DNA of 64,000 nucleotides from CAVTOA01 sp963736285. GTDB taxonomy: Bacteria > Actinomycetota > Actinomycetes > Mycobacteriales > QHCE01. Where the stretch lies: assembly GCA_963736285.1 (NCBI GenBank), contig CAVTOA010000003.1:372001-436000 (forward strand), in the 5' to 3' direction. Positions 35,919 through 43,996 of this stretch are shown piece after piece (within the stretch, counting starts at the first letter, position 1; the number at the start of each line of letters is the position of its first letter). The notes under the pieces are model-generated. The model searched no databases. It saw only the letters and a program-made list of their open reading frames with translations, and was not told where the DNA came from. The position numbers and the translations under genes were made by a program.

Positions 35919-35980
35919 CGGTTTTCCTTATCCTATTATGCTTTAATTTGCGATAACATAATAGCAAGGAGAACCGTTGC
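35915..35980 (-). promoter_or_regulatory. Imperfect hairpin over the IS5-like transposase start
   Basis: Arms 35915-35940 and 35957-35980 (GCAACGG... and ...CCGTTGC) pair with few mismatches and include the AAGGA ribosome site and the TTG start. As in the ISL3 copy, it would hide the start in read-through transcripts. Confidence 0.6.
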
Positions 35981-36014
35981 TTTTTATCTACCTAAACCCA
36001 ACTGAATAACCTTC

Positions 36015-36965
36015 ATTATTACCGGGTCAGTGACGGCAAAGCTTAAAAACAAATTCGTGGCCGGGCACAGGTCGGCTCATAGTGCTAAACATGGATGGTT
36101 TGACGGTCGCTGAAATGAACGGAGTAAGCGATCGGACTCCGTTCATAGATGTCATCGCCAACAAAGATCCATCTGGCTTGCAACTGCCCGAACTGGATCA
36201 GACACGTCGCCTGCGTGACTACGTGGAGTACGCATTACGCAGTGGTTTTCCTACCGCGGCCCTCCGGCTACCCCCAGAAGAATCGACTAAGGTGGTTTGA
36301 CAGCTACATCGAACAAGTCACTACCCGAGATGCCGAACAAATAGACGGCGCACGCGATCAGGAACGCCTTCGGTCGTTCCTGACCGCAATAGCACTCAAT
36401 ACCGCTGGCGTGGTGGAGCCAAGTACGTTGCGAGATGCCGCTCACATCGGTCGCACCACCGCAGCCGAATATGACCGGCTGCTACTGAATCTTGGCGTCA
36501 CCTATTCTCTGCCCGCTTGGTCATCGAACCGACTGAAACGCCTGGTACGCCTGCCCAAAGCATCATGTGGCAGATCCAGCGCTGGCAGCTGCGCTTACCA
36601 ATGTGGACACTGACTCGATACTGGCCGATGGTGACCTACTGGGGCGCTACCTGGAAACCTTTGTCGTAGCGCAGCTGCGAGCACAAATGCCCATGTGTCA
36701 AACCAGACCGAAGTTGTACCACCTGCGGCAGCAGGATGGTCGGCATGAAGTCGACATTATCGTCGAGCTTGCGGGGCATAGGGTTATTGCTATTGAGGTG
36801 AAAGCTGGCGGCGGGCCCACCCTAGGGTCAGCGAAACATCTCACCTGGCTGCGGGATCAACTGGGTGACCGTTTCGTACAGGCATTGTGTTGCACACCGG
36901 CCCGGATCGTTACCCGCTTGGAGGACAAGATAACCGCGCTGCCCATATCGGCCTTATGGAGTTAG
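36015..36965 (+). pseudogene. DUF4143-type ATPase, 3' part with further frameshifts
   Basis: After ITGSVTAKL a shift near 36058 leads to WPGTGRLIVLNMDGLTVAEM, a second near 36290 leads to WFDSYIEQVTTRDAEQ, and a third near 36570 leads to DPALAAALTNVD, then GRYLETFVVAQLRAQ. The DUF4143 nuclease-like domain follows with GRHEVDIIVEL and VIAIEVKAGGG (D...ExK). With the 5' shift and the IS, the gene is thoroughly inactivated. Its end overlaps the convergent pseudogene by 56 bases. Confidence 0.88.
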
Positions 36966-38970
36966 CACACTGCCGCTCAGCCGCATGTCCAGCTAGGTAG
37001 AGCGCAGCTTCAGCCGAATTTTTGGCCGCCCTGGCGACTTTGTGGTTCGAGTGTTCTGCTGCAATCGCGTCCAGCACATCTAGCAGATACGGATGATCGG
37101 CATGCTCAAGCTGCTTGACCAGCACGATCTGCTCGGCGATCGGTTGCTGGTCGAGCTCATCTAACAGCAGACCATGCTGGAGCATGGCCGCGAGATGATC
37201 CACCAAACCTAGCAACATTTCGTTTAACTCTACAGTGGAGGGATCGATAACGCCCTGCTCTACCAGCCACATCGCCGCCGCCGCGCCAGGAATGCCACCG
37301 TCGGCCCGTAGTCGATGTGCGGCTTCTAGGCCGTTTTCTCCTGCGGTGGCCAACGCTCTTAGCCCCAGAAGTCGGGACTGCGGCTCTTCGAGCGTGCCGA
37401 ATGTAACCCTCTAGCTCGGCCGCTACATCCTCAGCACCGCGCTCTGCCACGCGTATAGACAGTTCCGCGGCGGTGGTGTCAGGATCGGCGTGCTCAAGGT
37501 GGGCGAGCATGGCGTCAAGCGGCTCGCTCGCCAGGCCCACCCACTACCGGTGCGGCAACGCCTTGTGTCCGCAGCAGCTGGTTGACTGCCCAAAGACCTG
37601 TAAGGTGTGAGCGCCACGAGTGTCATATCTGGACTATCCAGTTGCGGAGAGCTCTGCGATCTTCGCGTGCTCCGCTGGATCGGTACTTTGCTGCCGCCGC
37701 ACCACTCCCAGCGTCTCTAGTACGTCCAGCACTCCTCCGGAACTCGTCGCGGCAGATATCGTCGTGACGCAGGTCTATGTTTTCGGGTAGAAACTCGTAC
37801 CTGCAGTGCAGCGCGGTTCTGACGATTTCGTGCAGCAATTCCATTGGCACAGGCGTCCCGCCCGCCGTGTAGAGGCCCAACCAGACCGAAGGCATGCACG
37901 TCTTCGAAAGCTTGCTCCAGCAAGGAAATATCTGCCCGGTTGCCACCTCCACGACAGACGTAAATACCAAGCTGATCAAAGGCTTCGAACACCCGCCGGT
38001 ATAGCTCAAGTGGCTTGTTGAACAGCGGTGCGGCCGACTTAATAGGCACCAATGTGCCCTTCGCTCCCCGCACTAGTCGGGCAGCCTTTGCCCAGGCGAC
38101 AATCAGCGACACGTCAGGCAGATCAACGCTGCTGCGCACCTTGTCCACATAAGACCTGTCGATCTGCAGCAGATCGACCAACTCACGCGCCTCGGACACC
38201 CGCAACTCGCGAGTCTTCGTCAAGGCTCGCCCAGCGCCTACCCATTGCACGAAAGAACGCAATCGATTGAGCATCACGCTTGCCGCTATCTGGGTATGAA
38301 GTTCCTCATTGGACGGCAGCTGTACTGGTGGCAGCTCGGGGTGGTCCTCCAGCTCGGGCTCAGAGAAAAACTGCCGCTGCACTATCTCGTCCAGCACGTC
38401 CCGATCGACCTCGATCTCGCCGGTGTGCGTAGCGTCGATGAAACGCTGCATCGCCGATTCATCGGTGACGTCGACATCGTGTTCGAGCATCCGGGTTCCC
38501 CAGAACTTACCCATGTCGTAATTGCGCTCATCTGCCATAGCCGCGAGAAAAGCGGCGATTTCGTCGAGCACAGCATGGAATTTGTGGACGGAGGCGTCAA
38601 GTCGCCCTTGGTCGGCAAGGTAATCGACCATCGCACGCAAGGAGGGCACGACTTCTTCGCGATCCGGGGCAGCCATGGTGACCTTACGAGGAAACCAGTC
38701 AAGCAGGAGTTTTCGGAAATCCTTAGGCTTCCAAGGGCCCGACTTTTCGTCCACAGTGGACTTATGTTCCAGGGCTGCTTCTACTGAAAACGGGTCTACG
38801 CTCAGGTTTCGTTTACTCGCCCAGGTCAGGAGACTATCGATAAATTTAACTTTGAGCAGAGGAGCCAACATCGTCGGTAGGGAAATGCCACATGTGTCGT
38901 TACTCTGCCAGCCAGCTTGCGTCGCTGTGAGACTGCCCTCGACCAAACACACAGGCTTAGAAGTCAACTC
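36910..38970 (-). pseudogene. Large hypothetical protein, multiply frameshifted
   Basis: A protein of perhaps 650 residues is readable across at least three frames: 38970 to about 37890 (WAKAARLVRGAKGTL, FEAFDQLGIYVCRGG), then LYTAGGTPVPMELLHEIVRTAL, then LASEPLDAMLAHLEHADPD, then LRALATAGENGLEAAHRL to the end. The start is unclear (TTG or GTG near 38965 just behind paralogue C). No motif I recognise; parts are helical and Leu/Ala-rich. It is probably in one transcript with paralogues C and D. Confidence 0.6.
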
Positions 38971-39004
38971 GGATAAGCCGATAGCCTCGATCGGACGATT
39001 GCAC

Positions 39005-39595
39005 TCACGCCACGTCGATGTAGGCGGCGTCGACGGCGAGCAAGACCGGCAAAGCCTGCATGACCGCACGGAGAACAGCGGTAGGGGTGAGTTCGTCATC
39101 GGCTTGGGCAGTGGACTGGCAGGCGTCCCACAGCGACGGCCGCAGATGCCCGAACGCCCACACGTCGAAAACTCCGGCCGAAATAGAGGCGCGGGGTTCG
39201 TCGGGCATACCAACTTGGAAGGCGCCAAGCTCTTCAGCACTATTGCCGAGGCCAACCCCTATCGGCATCAACTGGTGTTCTTCCGCAAAGGCCTGCGCCG
39301 CTCCAGCAGCTGGCGAAGTACTGATCAATAATCCGGATTTAAGTAGCTGATCGGTTAGCGCAGCAACATTTGGCAACTTTATTTGCCTAGCAAGGGCAAG
39401 CATTGACGAACGAGTCGGTTGATGATGCACGGCATTCTTCGCCAAGCTATGAGCAAGCGCCCAGACCTCGAATTCCTCTTTGGACAGATCTACGAGTTCA
39501 TCGCCGACTCGAAGCCCACAGCCCGATTGGCTGACATCGGCGGTAAATACGTGACCCACAAACTGTCCGATTGGGACAATCATCGCCACAACCAC
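39005..39595 (-). CDS. Paralogue C of the VPIGH family (intact)
   Basis: This 196-residue protein begins with GTG 39595, aligned with the starts of A, B and D. N-terminal module: MIVPIGQFVGHVF, VGDELVDLSKEEFEVWALAH (to residue 50). Middle helical part: ARQIKLPNVAALTDQLLKSGLLI. C-terminal module: MPIGVGLGNSAEEL, VGMPDEPRASISAGVFDVWAFGH, PSLWDAC, then PVLLAVDAAYIDVA. The two modules resemble each other. It has no signal peptide or helix long enough for the membrane. It lies 8 bases after the membrane protein gene. Confidence 0.75.
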   Translation of the reverse strand: MVVAMIVPIGQFVGHVFTADVSQSGCGLRVGDELVDLSKEEFEVWALAHSLAKNAVHHQPTRSSMLALARQIKLPNVAALTDQLLKSGLLISTSPAAGAAQAFAEEHQLMPIGVGLGNSAEELGAFQVGMPDEPRASISAGVFDVWAFGHLRPSLWDACQSTAQADDELTPTAVLRAVMQALPVLLAVDAAYIDVA

Positions 39596-39603
39596 CGCTC
39601 ACA

Positions 39604-40047
39604 CTAGGCGACTTGAGCATTCATCATCTGACTCTGTTTTCTCTTACCATAAATAGCCGCTGGGATTCTCCAAGCGGCGAAAGCCGCAGCAGTCGTTCCT
39701 GCCATGAGCGTCAGATGCGGAAGTGTAGCTGCCAGGACTCCTACATGGCCAAGCACTATCGGCAAAGCTGCCAGCGCCCCTACCGCAATTCCCGCACATA
39801 AAATTCGTCGGAGCCAACGACCACCGGCACCCTTTTGGACACCGGGTCTCAACTCACGTCCTTCAGCGAGCTCTCGCTTAAACTTCATTGCTCGTTTTCC
39901 AGCTCCATGTGCCATCCAGCCACCCCAGCCGACCCAAGCAACCGGCCCCAAAGGAGCCGCTACGAGTAGGCCACCGAGCGCACGCAAAAGATACGAAGGC
40001 TTGCGCAATTTAATGGGTTTGGAGCCATCGGGTAAACGCTTAACCAT
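39604..40047 (-). CDS. Small membrane protein between paralogues D and C
   Basis: This 147-residue protein has ATG 40047 behind AGGAGG and overlaps the paralogue D stop by 8 bases. Four hydrophobic segments (LGGLLVAAPLGPVAWVGWGG; ILCAGIAVGALAALPIVLG; VLAATLPHLTLMAGTTAAAF, then AWRIPAAIYG) are separated by a basic loop (GKRAMKFKRELAEGRELRPG). The translational coupling to paralogue D suggests a working pair. No family recognised. Confidence 0.75.
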   Translation of the reverse strand: MVKRLPDGSKPIKLRKPSYLLRALGGLLVAAPLGPVAWVGWGGWMAHGAGKRAMKFKRELAEGRELRPGVQKGAGGRWLRRILCAGIAVGALAALPIVLGHVGVLAATLPHLTLMAGTTAAAFAAWRIPAAIYGKRKQSQMMNAQVA

Positions 40048-40660
40048 GGCCCCTCCTCTGGTCTATGCAGATGCAGCTGGCGACGAGTAGTGAGGGCAGT
40101 TGGTCCATGAACTCGGCCAAGAGACTGGTTGGATCCAGCTTGGCTTGGCCGGACTCTGCCCACATCGCCACCACATTCTTACATGCGCGCCAAAGGGTGG
40201 GTGCTCGATGCGCGAACATCCAGAGTGAATAGACGCCGGCCGAGACCGAGACCCGTGGCTCGCCGGCCATGCCGATGAGCAGTTGTTCCGGTTTGTCCGC
40301 GGAATTTCCCAAACCCAGCGCGAGTGGAATGGCGCGATGTTTCTCCGCGAATGCCCGGCGCGCAATCTCGCTCCGACGTACTTCCACCAGCACACCGCTG
40401 GTGAGCATCTCGGCGTAGCGGCGCGCGGCGTCGGGAACGCCGAGCTCGGCAACGGCCGCCAGTACAGACTCTTTGCTGGGCGGCTGCTGTGCGATGGTTT
40501 TCGGGTCGCCATGCGCGGCGGCCCACACTTCATAGCTTGGCGGCGACAGCGACATGACGTCATCACCCATGCGTATGTCGAAGGAACTGGGAAACTCAGG
40601 CCCTTTTTCGAGGTACAGCGGGCCAAGCAAGTGGCCAATCGGCACGACCAGACCAGCCAC
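40040..40660 (-). CDS. Paralogue D of the VPIGH family (intact)
   Basis: This 206-residue protein starts at the GTG at 40660 with GGAGGAGAA immediately upstream; an open frame runs to a TTG at 40699. It reads LVVPIGHLLGPLY, YEVWAAAHGDP, ESVLAAVAELGV, LTSGVLVEV, FAEKHRAIPLALGLGNS, IGMAGEPRVSVSAGVYSLW, APTLWRAC, CICIDQRR. It is soluble and has no catalytic signature I recognise. It heads the unit D, membrane protein, C, large pseudogene, and is divergent from the DUF2530 gene 61 bases away. Confidence 0.8.
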   Translation of the reverse strand: MAGLVVPIGHLLGPLYLEKGPEFPSSFDIRMGDDVMSLSPPSYEVWAAAHGDPKTIAQQPPSKESVLAAVAELGVPDAARRYAEMLTSGVLVEVRRSEIARRAFAEKHRAIPLALGLGNSADKPEQLLIGMAGEPRVSVSAGVYSLWMFAHRAPTLWRACKNVVAMWAESGQAKLDPTSLLAEFMDQLPSLLVASCICIDQRRGHG

Positions 40661-40721
40661 TTCTCCTCCGCTCTTCCCGTGCCCCGTTTCTGCTGGCAAC
40701 CGTAGCCGCTACGGTGTCCGC

Positions 40722-40979
40722 ATGGCACGTAAGTCGCTTGCTCCCCCACCACCACCGCTGGAGATCAATCCTATGCTGGTGGCCGTCGGGGGCACCGCAC
40801 TGTGGACAGTCACTGGGCTGCTGTTGGCATTGTTCGGGTATCACTGGCTGTCCGACCACGACCGGCTTTGGTGGCTATGGACCTGCTTCTTTGGTGCGAT
40901 CGGCGGCGGTCTCGGCATCGGCTACTGCGCCCTTAAGCCCGAACGGATTCGGACTGCGGTGAAGAGTTTGCATAAATAG
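40722..40979 (+). CDS. DUF2530 membrane protein
   Basis: This 85-residue protein has a Pro-rich N-terminus (LAPPPPPLEINP) and two membrane helices (AVGGTALWTVTGLLLALFG; LWWLWTCFFGAIGGGLGIGY), the DUF2530 layout seen next to DUF3027 and DUF2771 genes in actinobacteria. This core cluster seems to have been separated from DUF3027 by the accessory remnants between 41.0 and 41.5 kb. Function unknown. Confidence 0.85.
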   Translation: MARKSLAPPPPPLEINPMLVAVGGTALWTVTGLLLALFGYHWLSDHDRLWWLWTCFFGAIGGGLGIGYCALKPERIRTAVKSLHK

Positions 40980-41029
40980 GCCCTCTGCGAACGGCTGCGC
41001 CTGGTGCAGGTTAATTCGCGCGGTTTAGT

Positions 41030-41382
41030 TTGTCCAAGCAAGAAATAGTGAAAGAATCGCTCGTCCGCATCTTGCCCGATGATCAGCTTCCAGACGTACC
41101 GGCGCTTGGCGGGTATTGGACCCGTTCCAACGATGTGAAATTGACATCATCGGCGCAGATCGTGCGCCCGTGGCCCGGCGGCTGCTTTTCATGGGGTCTA
41201 TTAAATGGCTGGAAAATGCATCCTTTGACGCACACGATCTAGCAGCGTTACACCGGCAACGTCTTGCTCTCACCGATGAGCCGCTGCCGCTTGTCGCTGT
41301 GTCCCGCAGCGGGGTCTCCTGCAGATCGATCGATGCCGCCTATGGTCCAGAAGATCTGTTGCGGGCATGGAACCCGCGGTGA
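41030..41382 (+). pseudogene. Remnant of a DUF234-type ATPase C-terminus
   Basis: ALGGYWTRSNDV in one frame continues as EIDIIGADRAPVARRLLFMG, SIKWLENASFDAHDLAAL, VPLVAVSRSGVSC-like and AAYGPEDLLRAW in another after a shift near 41135. This is the D...(S)IKW nuclease-like C-terminus of DUF234 ATPases. The N-terminal two-thirds are gone. Confidence 0.8.
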
Positions 41383-41420
41383 GTCGGCTGGATTGGTCTG
41401 TGAACGAAGCGAAACTCGTT

Positions 41421-41456
41421 TAGGTAGATCCAATCTACGTAGATTGGATCTACCTA
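41421..41456. repeat. 36-bp perfect palindrome without loop
   Basis: TAGGTAGATCCAATCTAC is followed directly by its complement. It lies between the ATPase remnant (plus) and the DUF3027 gene (minus), 185 bases from the latter's stop. No U-tract follows. The rest of 41383-41640 holds no gene. Confidence 0.9.
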
Positions 41457-41640
41457 CTAGCGGAGATCGCGATCGATCGAAACATTGGGCAGACATGGCC
41501 TCGGTGCCATCTGGGGACCAGCCGCGTGGTTGCCGCTTAGGATCACGAGTTCGCGTGGGCTTTGCCACTGCTGACGCTCCCGTAGCATTACGTGCCACAG
41601 TTTCTCGAAAACGGAGGCTGAGACAGCGGCGACCGCGAGG

Positions 41641-42321
41641 TTAAGACGGAGCCACAGCTTCCGAGTGCGCTCCACAGCCGTGGTCTGCACTGGTCACTCG
41701 ACCGTCATCTGGCGCGTACAAGTTGCCGCAGGCGCCAAACAGTGCACCCATCGAGCCAGCGAGCGGCAAGTAGAAAGCACAGGTACCGCAGTGCGCGGGG
41801 GCGGCTTTGGCCAATGGTGCATCCGGACCAGCCTCGGAGCTATACCAACGCTCAGCGGTTTCTTCCCTGCCATAACGAGCCAGGAGACGAGTGCGCCCTA
41901 GGCCCAGCTCGCTATTGACTTCGTTGGCGGCGTCGTCGTCTGACAAAAAATAGCCAGGGATGAGCCGCTCGTCGTCTTGCGGCGTGGGCAGAAGGTCGCC
42001 GACTCCCAAGTCGCCAGGACGGAGCCGCTCACTCCAGGGCAGCCACTCGGGAACAGATAGTGCATCTGGTCCTGGGAGCAGCGTGACCTCGCACACCGTC
42101 ACGACTTTGCTGCGAGGAGCCCGGGCAACAGTGACCCACCATCGCCAGCCCACGTACCCCGGCTCGTGCGCGGCAAAAATGTGCGTGACCAGGCGCTCGC
42201 CTTCTGCTTGGGACCGCAGATGCTCGCCGATGCGGTCGGAACCCGACGTTTGCGCTACCGCCTGGCGCGCAACCTCAAATGCGCCAGCACAGACGGGATC
42301 GAGCCGGACACGATTGGCCAT
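41641..42321 (-). CDS. DUF3027 protein
   Basis: This is a 226-residue protein from the ATG at 42321 (the frame is open to 42372). It shows DUF3027 features: HEPGYVGWRWWVTVARAPRSK, WLPWSERLRPGDLGVGDLLP, RLLARYGREETAERWY, then a Cys cluster (HCGTCAFYLPLAGSMGALFGACGN) that probably binds metal, and a final DHGCGAHSE. Widely conserved in actinobacteria; function unknown. Divergent from the MFS gene across a large inverted repeat. Confidence 0.9.
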   Translation of the reverse strand: MANRVRLDPVCAGAFEVARQAVAQTSGSDRIGEHLRSQAEGERLVTHIFAAHEPGYVGWRWWVTVARAPRSKVVTVCEVTLLPGPDALSVPEWLPWSERLRPGDLGVGDLLPTPQDDERLIPGYFLSDDDAANEVNSELGLGRTRLLARYGREETAERWYSSEAGPDAPLAKAAPAHCGTCAFYLPLAGSMGALFGACGNLYAPDDGRVTSADHGCGAHSEAVAPS

Positions 42322-42395
42322 GCGAATGCTCACATGCTTATTTTTACGCACTGCCTTTTGGGCGACGGGCACTGGGCCACGACTTGCGACTTATT

Positions 42396-42502
42396 TGACC
42401 GGTCGTTTCCTCGGCGTTTTCTCGGCAGAACGACCGGTCAGGAAGCAGGCTGGATTTTGACCGGTGGAATTCCGGAGAAAACGCCGAGGAAACGACCGGT
42501 CA
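42396..42502. repeat. 28-bp inverted repeat with internal GACCGGT copies
   Basis: Arms 42396-42423 and 42475-42502 are exact complements (left arm begins TGACCGGTCGTTTCC). The 51-bp spacer holds two further GACCGGT sites (42432, 42459). It sits in the divergent promoter region between DUF3027 and the MFS gene, so an operator array or an inserted repeat element are both possible. Confidence 0.8.
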
Positions 42503-42553
42503 TACAAAAGTGCGGTTCGCACAGAATGCCAAGGTGCGTCACTATGGGCATCA

Positions 42554-43981
42554 ATGAGCGTCAACCCCGGGTCCAACCCCCCGCCTTCTCCGACCCCGCC
42601 TCACGATGAGGAACCAGGGCGAACCAACGGCGTGCGCCGACTCTCGACCAATATGCGGCGTTATAGCGAGGTGGCCTGGAGCAAAGTCCGCCAAGCACGG
42701 GAGGCCGACGGGGCGGGAACCACTGGCTTGCACCGCCTCCTCGATGTCCACGCCGCATCGGTGGCCGGTGACGCAATGGTGGCGGTCGCGTTAGCCCAGA
42801 CCGTCTTTTTCAACGTGCCATTAGGTGAGGCTCGCACGAGGGTTGCGTTGTACTTGGGCATCACCATGTTGCCGTTTGCGCTGCTAGCACCCCTGGTGGG
42901 GCCTGTCTTGGATCGATTTCGACATGGTCGCAGGTATGCGTTAGCGACGACCATGCTGGCGCGAGGCTTTCTGTGTTGGACCCTCGCTGACCAGTGGAAC
43001 AGCTGGACTCTGTACCCCGCAGCGTTGGGCATTCTGGTTATGTCGCGCGCCTACGGGGTGGCCCGCAGCGCCGCCGTCCCCCGCTTACTTCCGCCACAAC
43101 TGACGTTGGTGGAGGCCAACGCGCGCGGCTCGATGGCCGGCATAATTTCTGGCGCAGTGGGTGGCGGAATCGCGGTGGCGCTTTCGTGGCTTGGTCCACA
43201 ATGGAGCTTGCGTGGCGCCATGGTGGTGTTCGTCGTCGCAATGGTCTTATCCCTCAGGCTCCCCCCTCGTGCGGATTCTCAGCCTCCGGAAAGCGTTCCG
43301 CGAATCTTCCAGCTCCCGGGCAGGAAGACGCAGCCACGCTTGTTCGACACACCTATTTGGACCGCACTCGTCGCGACCGGCACGCTGCGCGCGGCCTACG
43401 GATTCGCCACCTTGTTCTTCGCCTTCCGCACGCGGATAGACGAATTTTTTGGCCTCCCGTCCACCGCGGCGCTCGCGATCATCGCTGGCGGACTAGGGGT
43501 CGGCACATTCCTTTCCACCGCGATCGGCACCAAGCTCAAACTCCGCCAGCCCTTGCGTTTACACCTCGTCGGCGTCATTGCGACCGGTGCGATGTGTGGG
43601 CTTGCCGCACTGTGGTATGGACTGTTGACCGCGACGCTGCTCACGTTCGTCATTGCACTCAGCTGTGGGTTGTGCAAACTCGGGGTGGACGCGCTCATTC
43701 AACGGCGAGTGCATGAGGAGCACCGCTCCAGCGCTTTCGCGCATTCGGAGACATTTCTGCAACTGGCGTGGGTCGCGGGTGGCATTGTCGGCTTGATTCC
43801 AGTGAGTGGACCAGTAGGTCTCACGCTGGCAACGGCCGGGTGCGCTGTTGCGCTCGTCCGCGTCATGCTGTGGCTTAAAACAATCCGAGGTGCGCCCGCC
43901 CAGCACCAGCGGCCAGCGCGGCACGCTACCTCGCAAGCTCACTCGCCGGCACCCGACCAGAACCCTGTATCGGACGGCTAG
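42554..43981 (+). CDS. MFS transporter of the DUF3027/DUF2771 cluster
   Basis: This 475-residue protein has a cytoplasmic N-terminus of about 70 residues rich in Pro and Arg, then twelve predicted helices (GDAMVAVALAQTVFF; MLPFALLAPLVGPVLDRFRHGR, the MFS TM2-3 loop; SRAYGVARSAAVPRLLP). The tail is Pro/His-rich. The start at 42554 is preferred over the open frame to 42464, which begins inside the inverted repeat. Members of this conserved cluster have no known substrate. Confidence 0.88.
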   Translation: MSVNPGSNPPPSPTPPHDEEPGRTNGVRRLSTNMRRYSEVAWSKVRQAREADGAGTTGLHRLLDVHAASVAGDAMVAVALAQTVFFNVPLGEARTRVALYLGITMLPFALLAPLVGPVLDRFRHGRRYALATTMLARGFLCWTLADQWNSWTLYPAALGILVMSRAYGVARSAAVPRLLPPQLTLVEANARGSMAGIISGAVGGGIAVALSWLGPQWSLRGAMVVFVVAMVLSLRLPPRADSQPPESVPRIFQLPGRKTQPRLFDTPIWTALVATGTLRAAYGFATLFFAFRTRIDEFFGLPSTAALAIIAGGLGVGTFLSTAIGTKLKLRQPLRLHLVGVIATGAMCGLAALWYGLLTATLLTFVIALSCGLCKLGVDALIQRRVHEEHRSSAFAHSETFLQLAWVAGGIVGLIPVSGPVGLTLATAGCAVALVRVMLWLKTIRGAPAQHQRPARHATSQAHSPAPDQNPVSDG

Positions 43982-43996
43982 CTAATCTGAGCCACG

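Larger units (their letters stand above)
35127..36014 (-). mobile_element. IS5-like insertion sequence, AT-rich (888 bp)
   Basis: Perfect 23-bp terminal inverted repeats (35127-35149 and 35992-36014, beginning GAAGGTTATTCAG) are flanked by 3-bp duplications ATT (35124-35126, 36015-36017). Removing the element and one ATT restores the ATPase frame as Ser-Phe-Ile-Ile-Thr-Gly-Ser. A TNA-type 3-bp duplication fits the IS1031/ISL2-type branch of IS5. Its base composition is far more AT-rich than the host's, so it came from a low-GC source. Confidence 0.92.
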
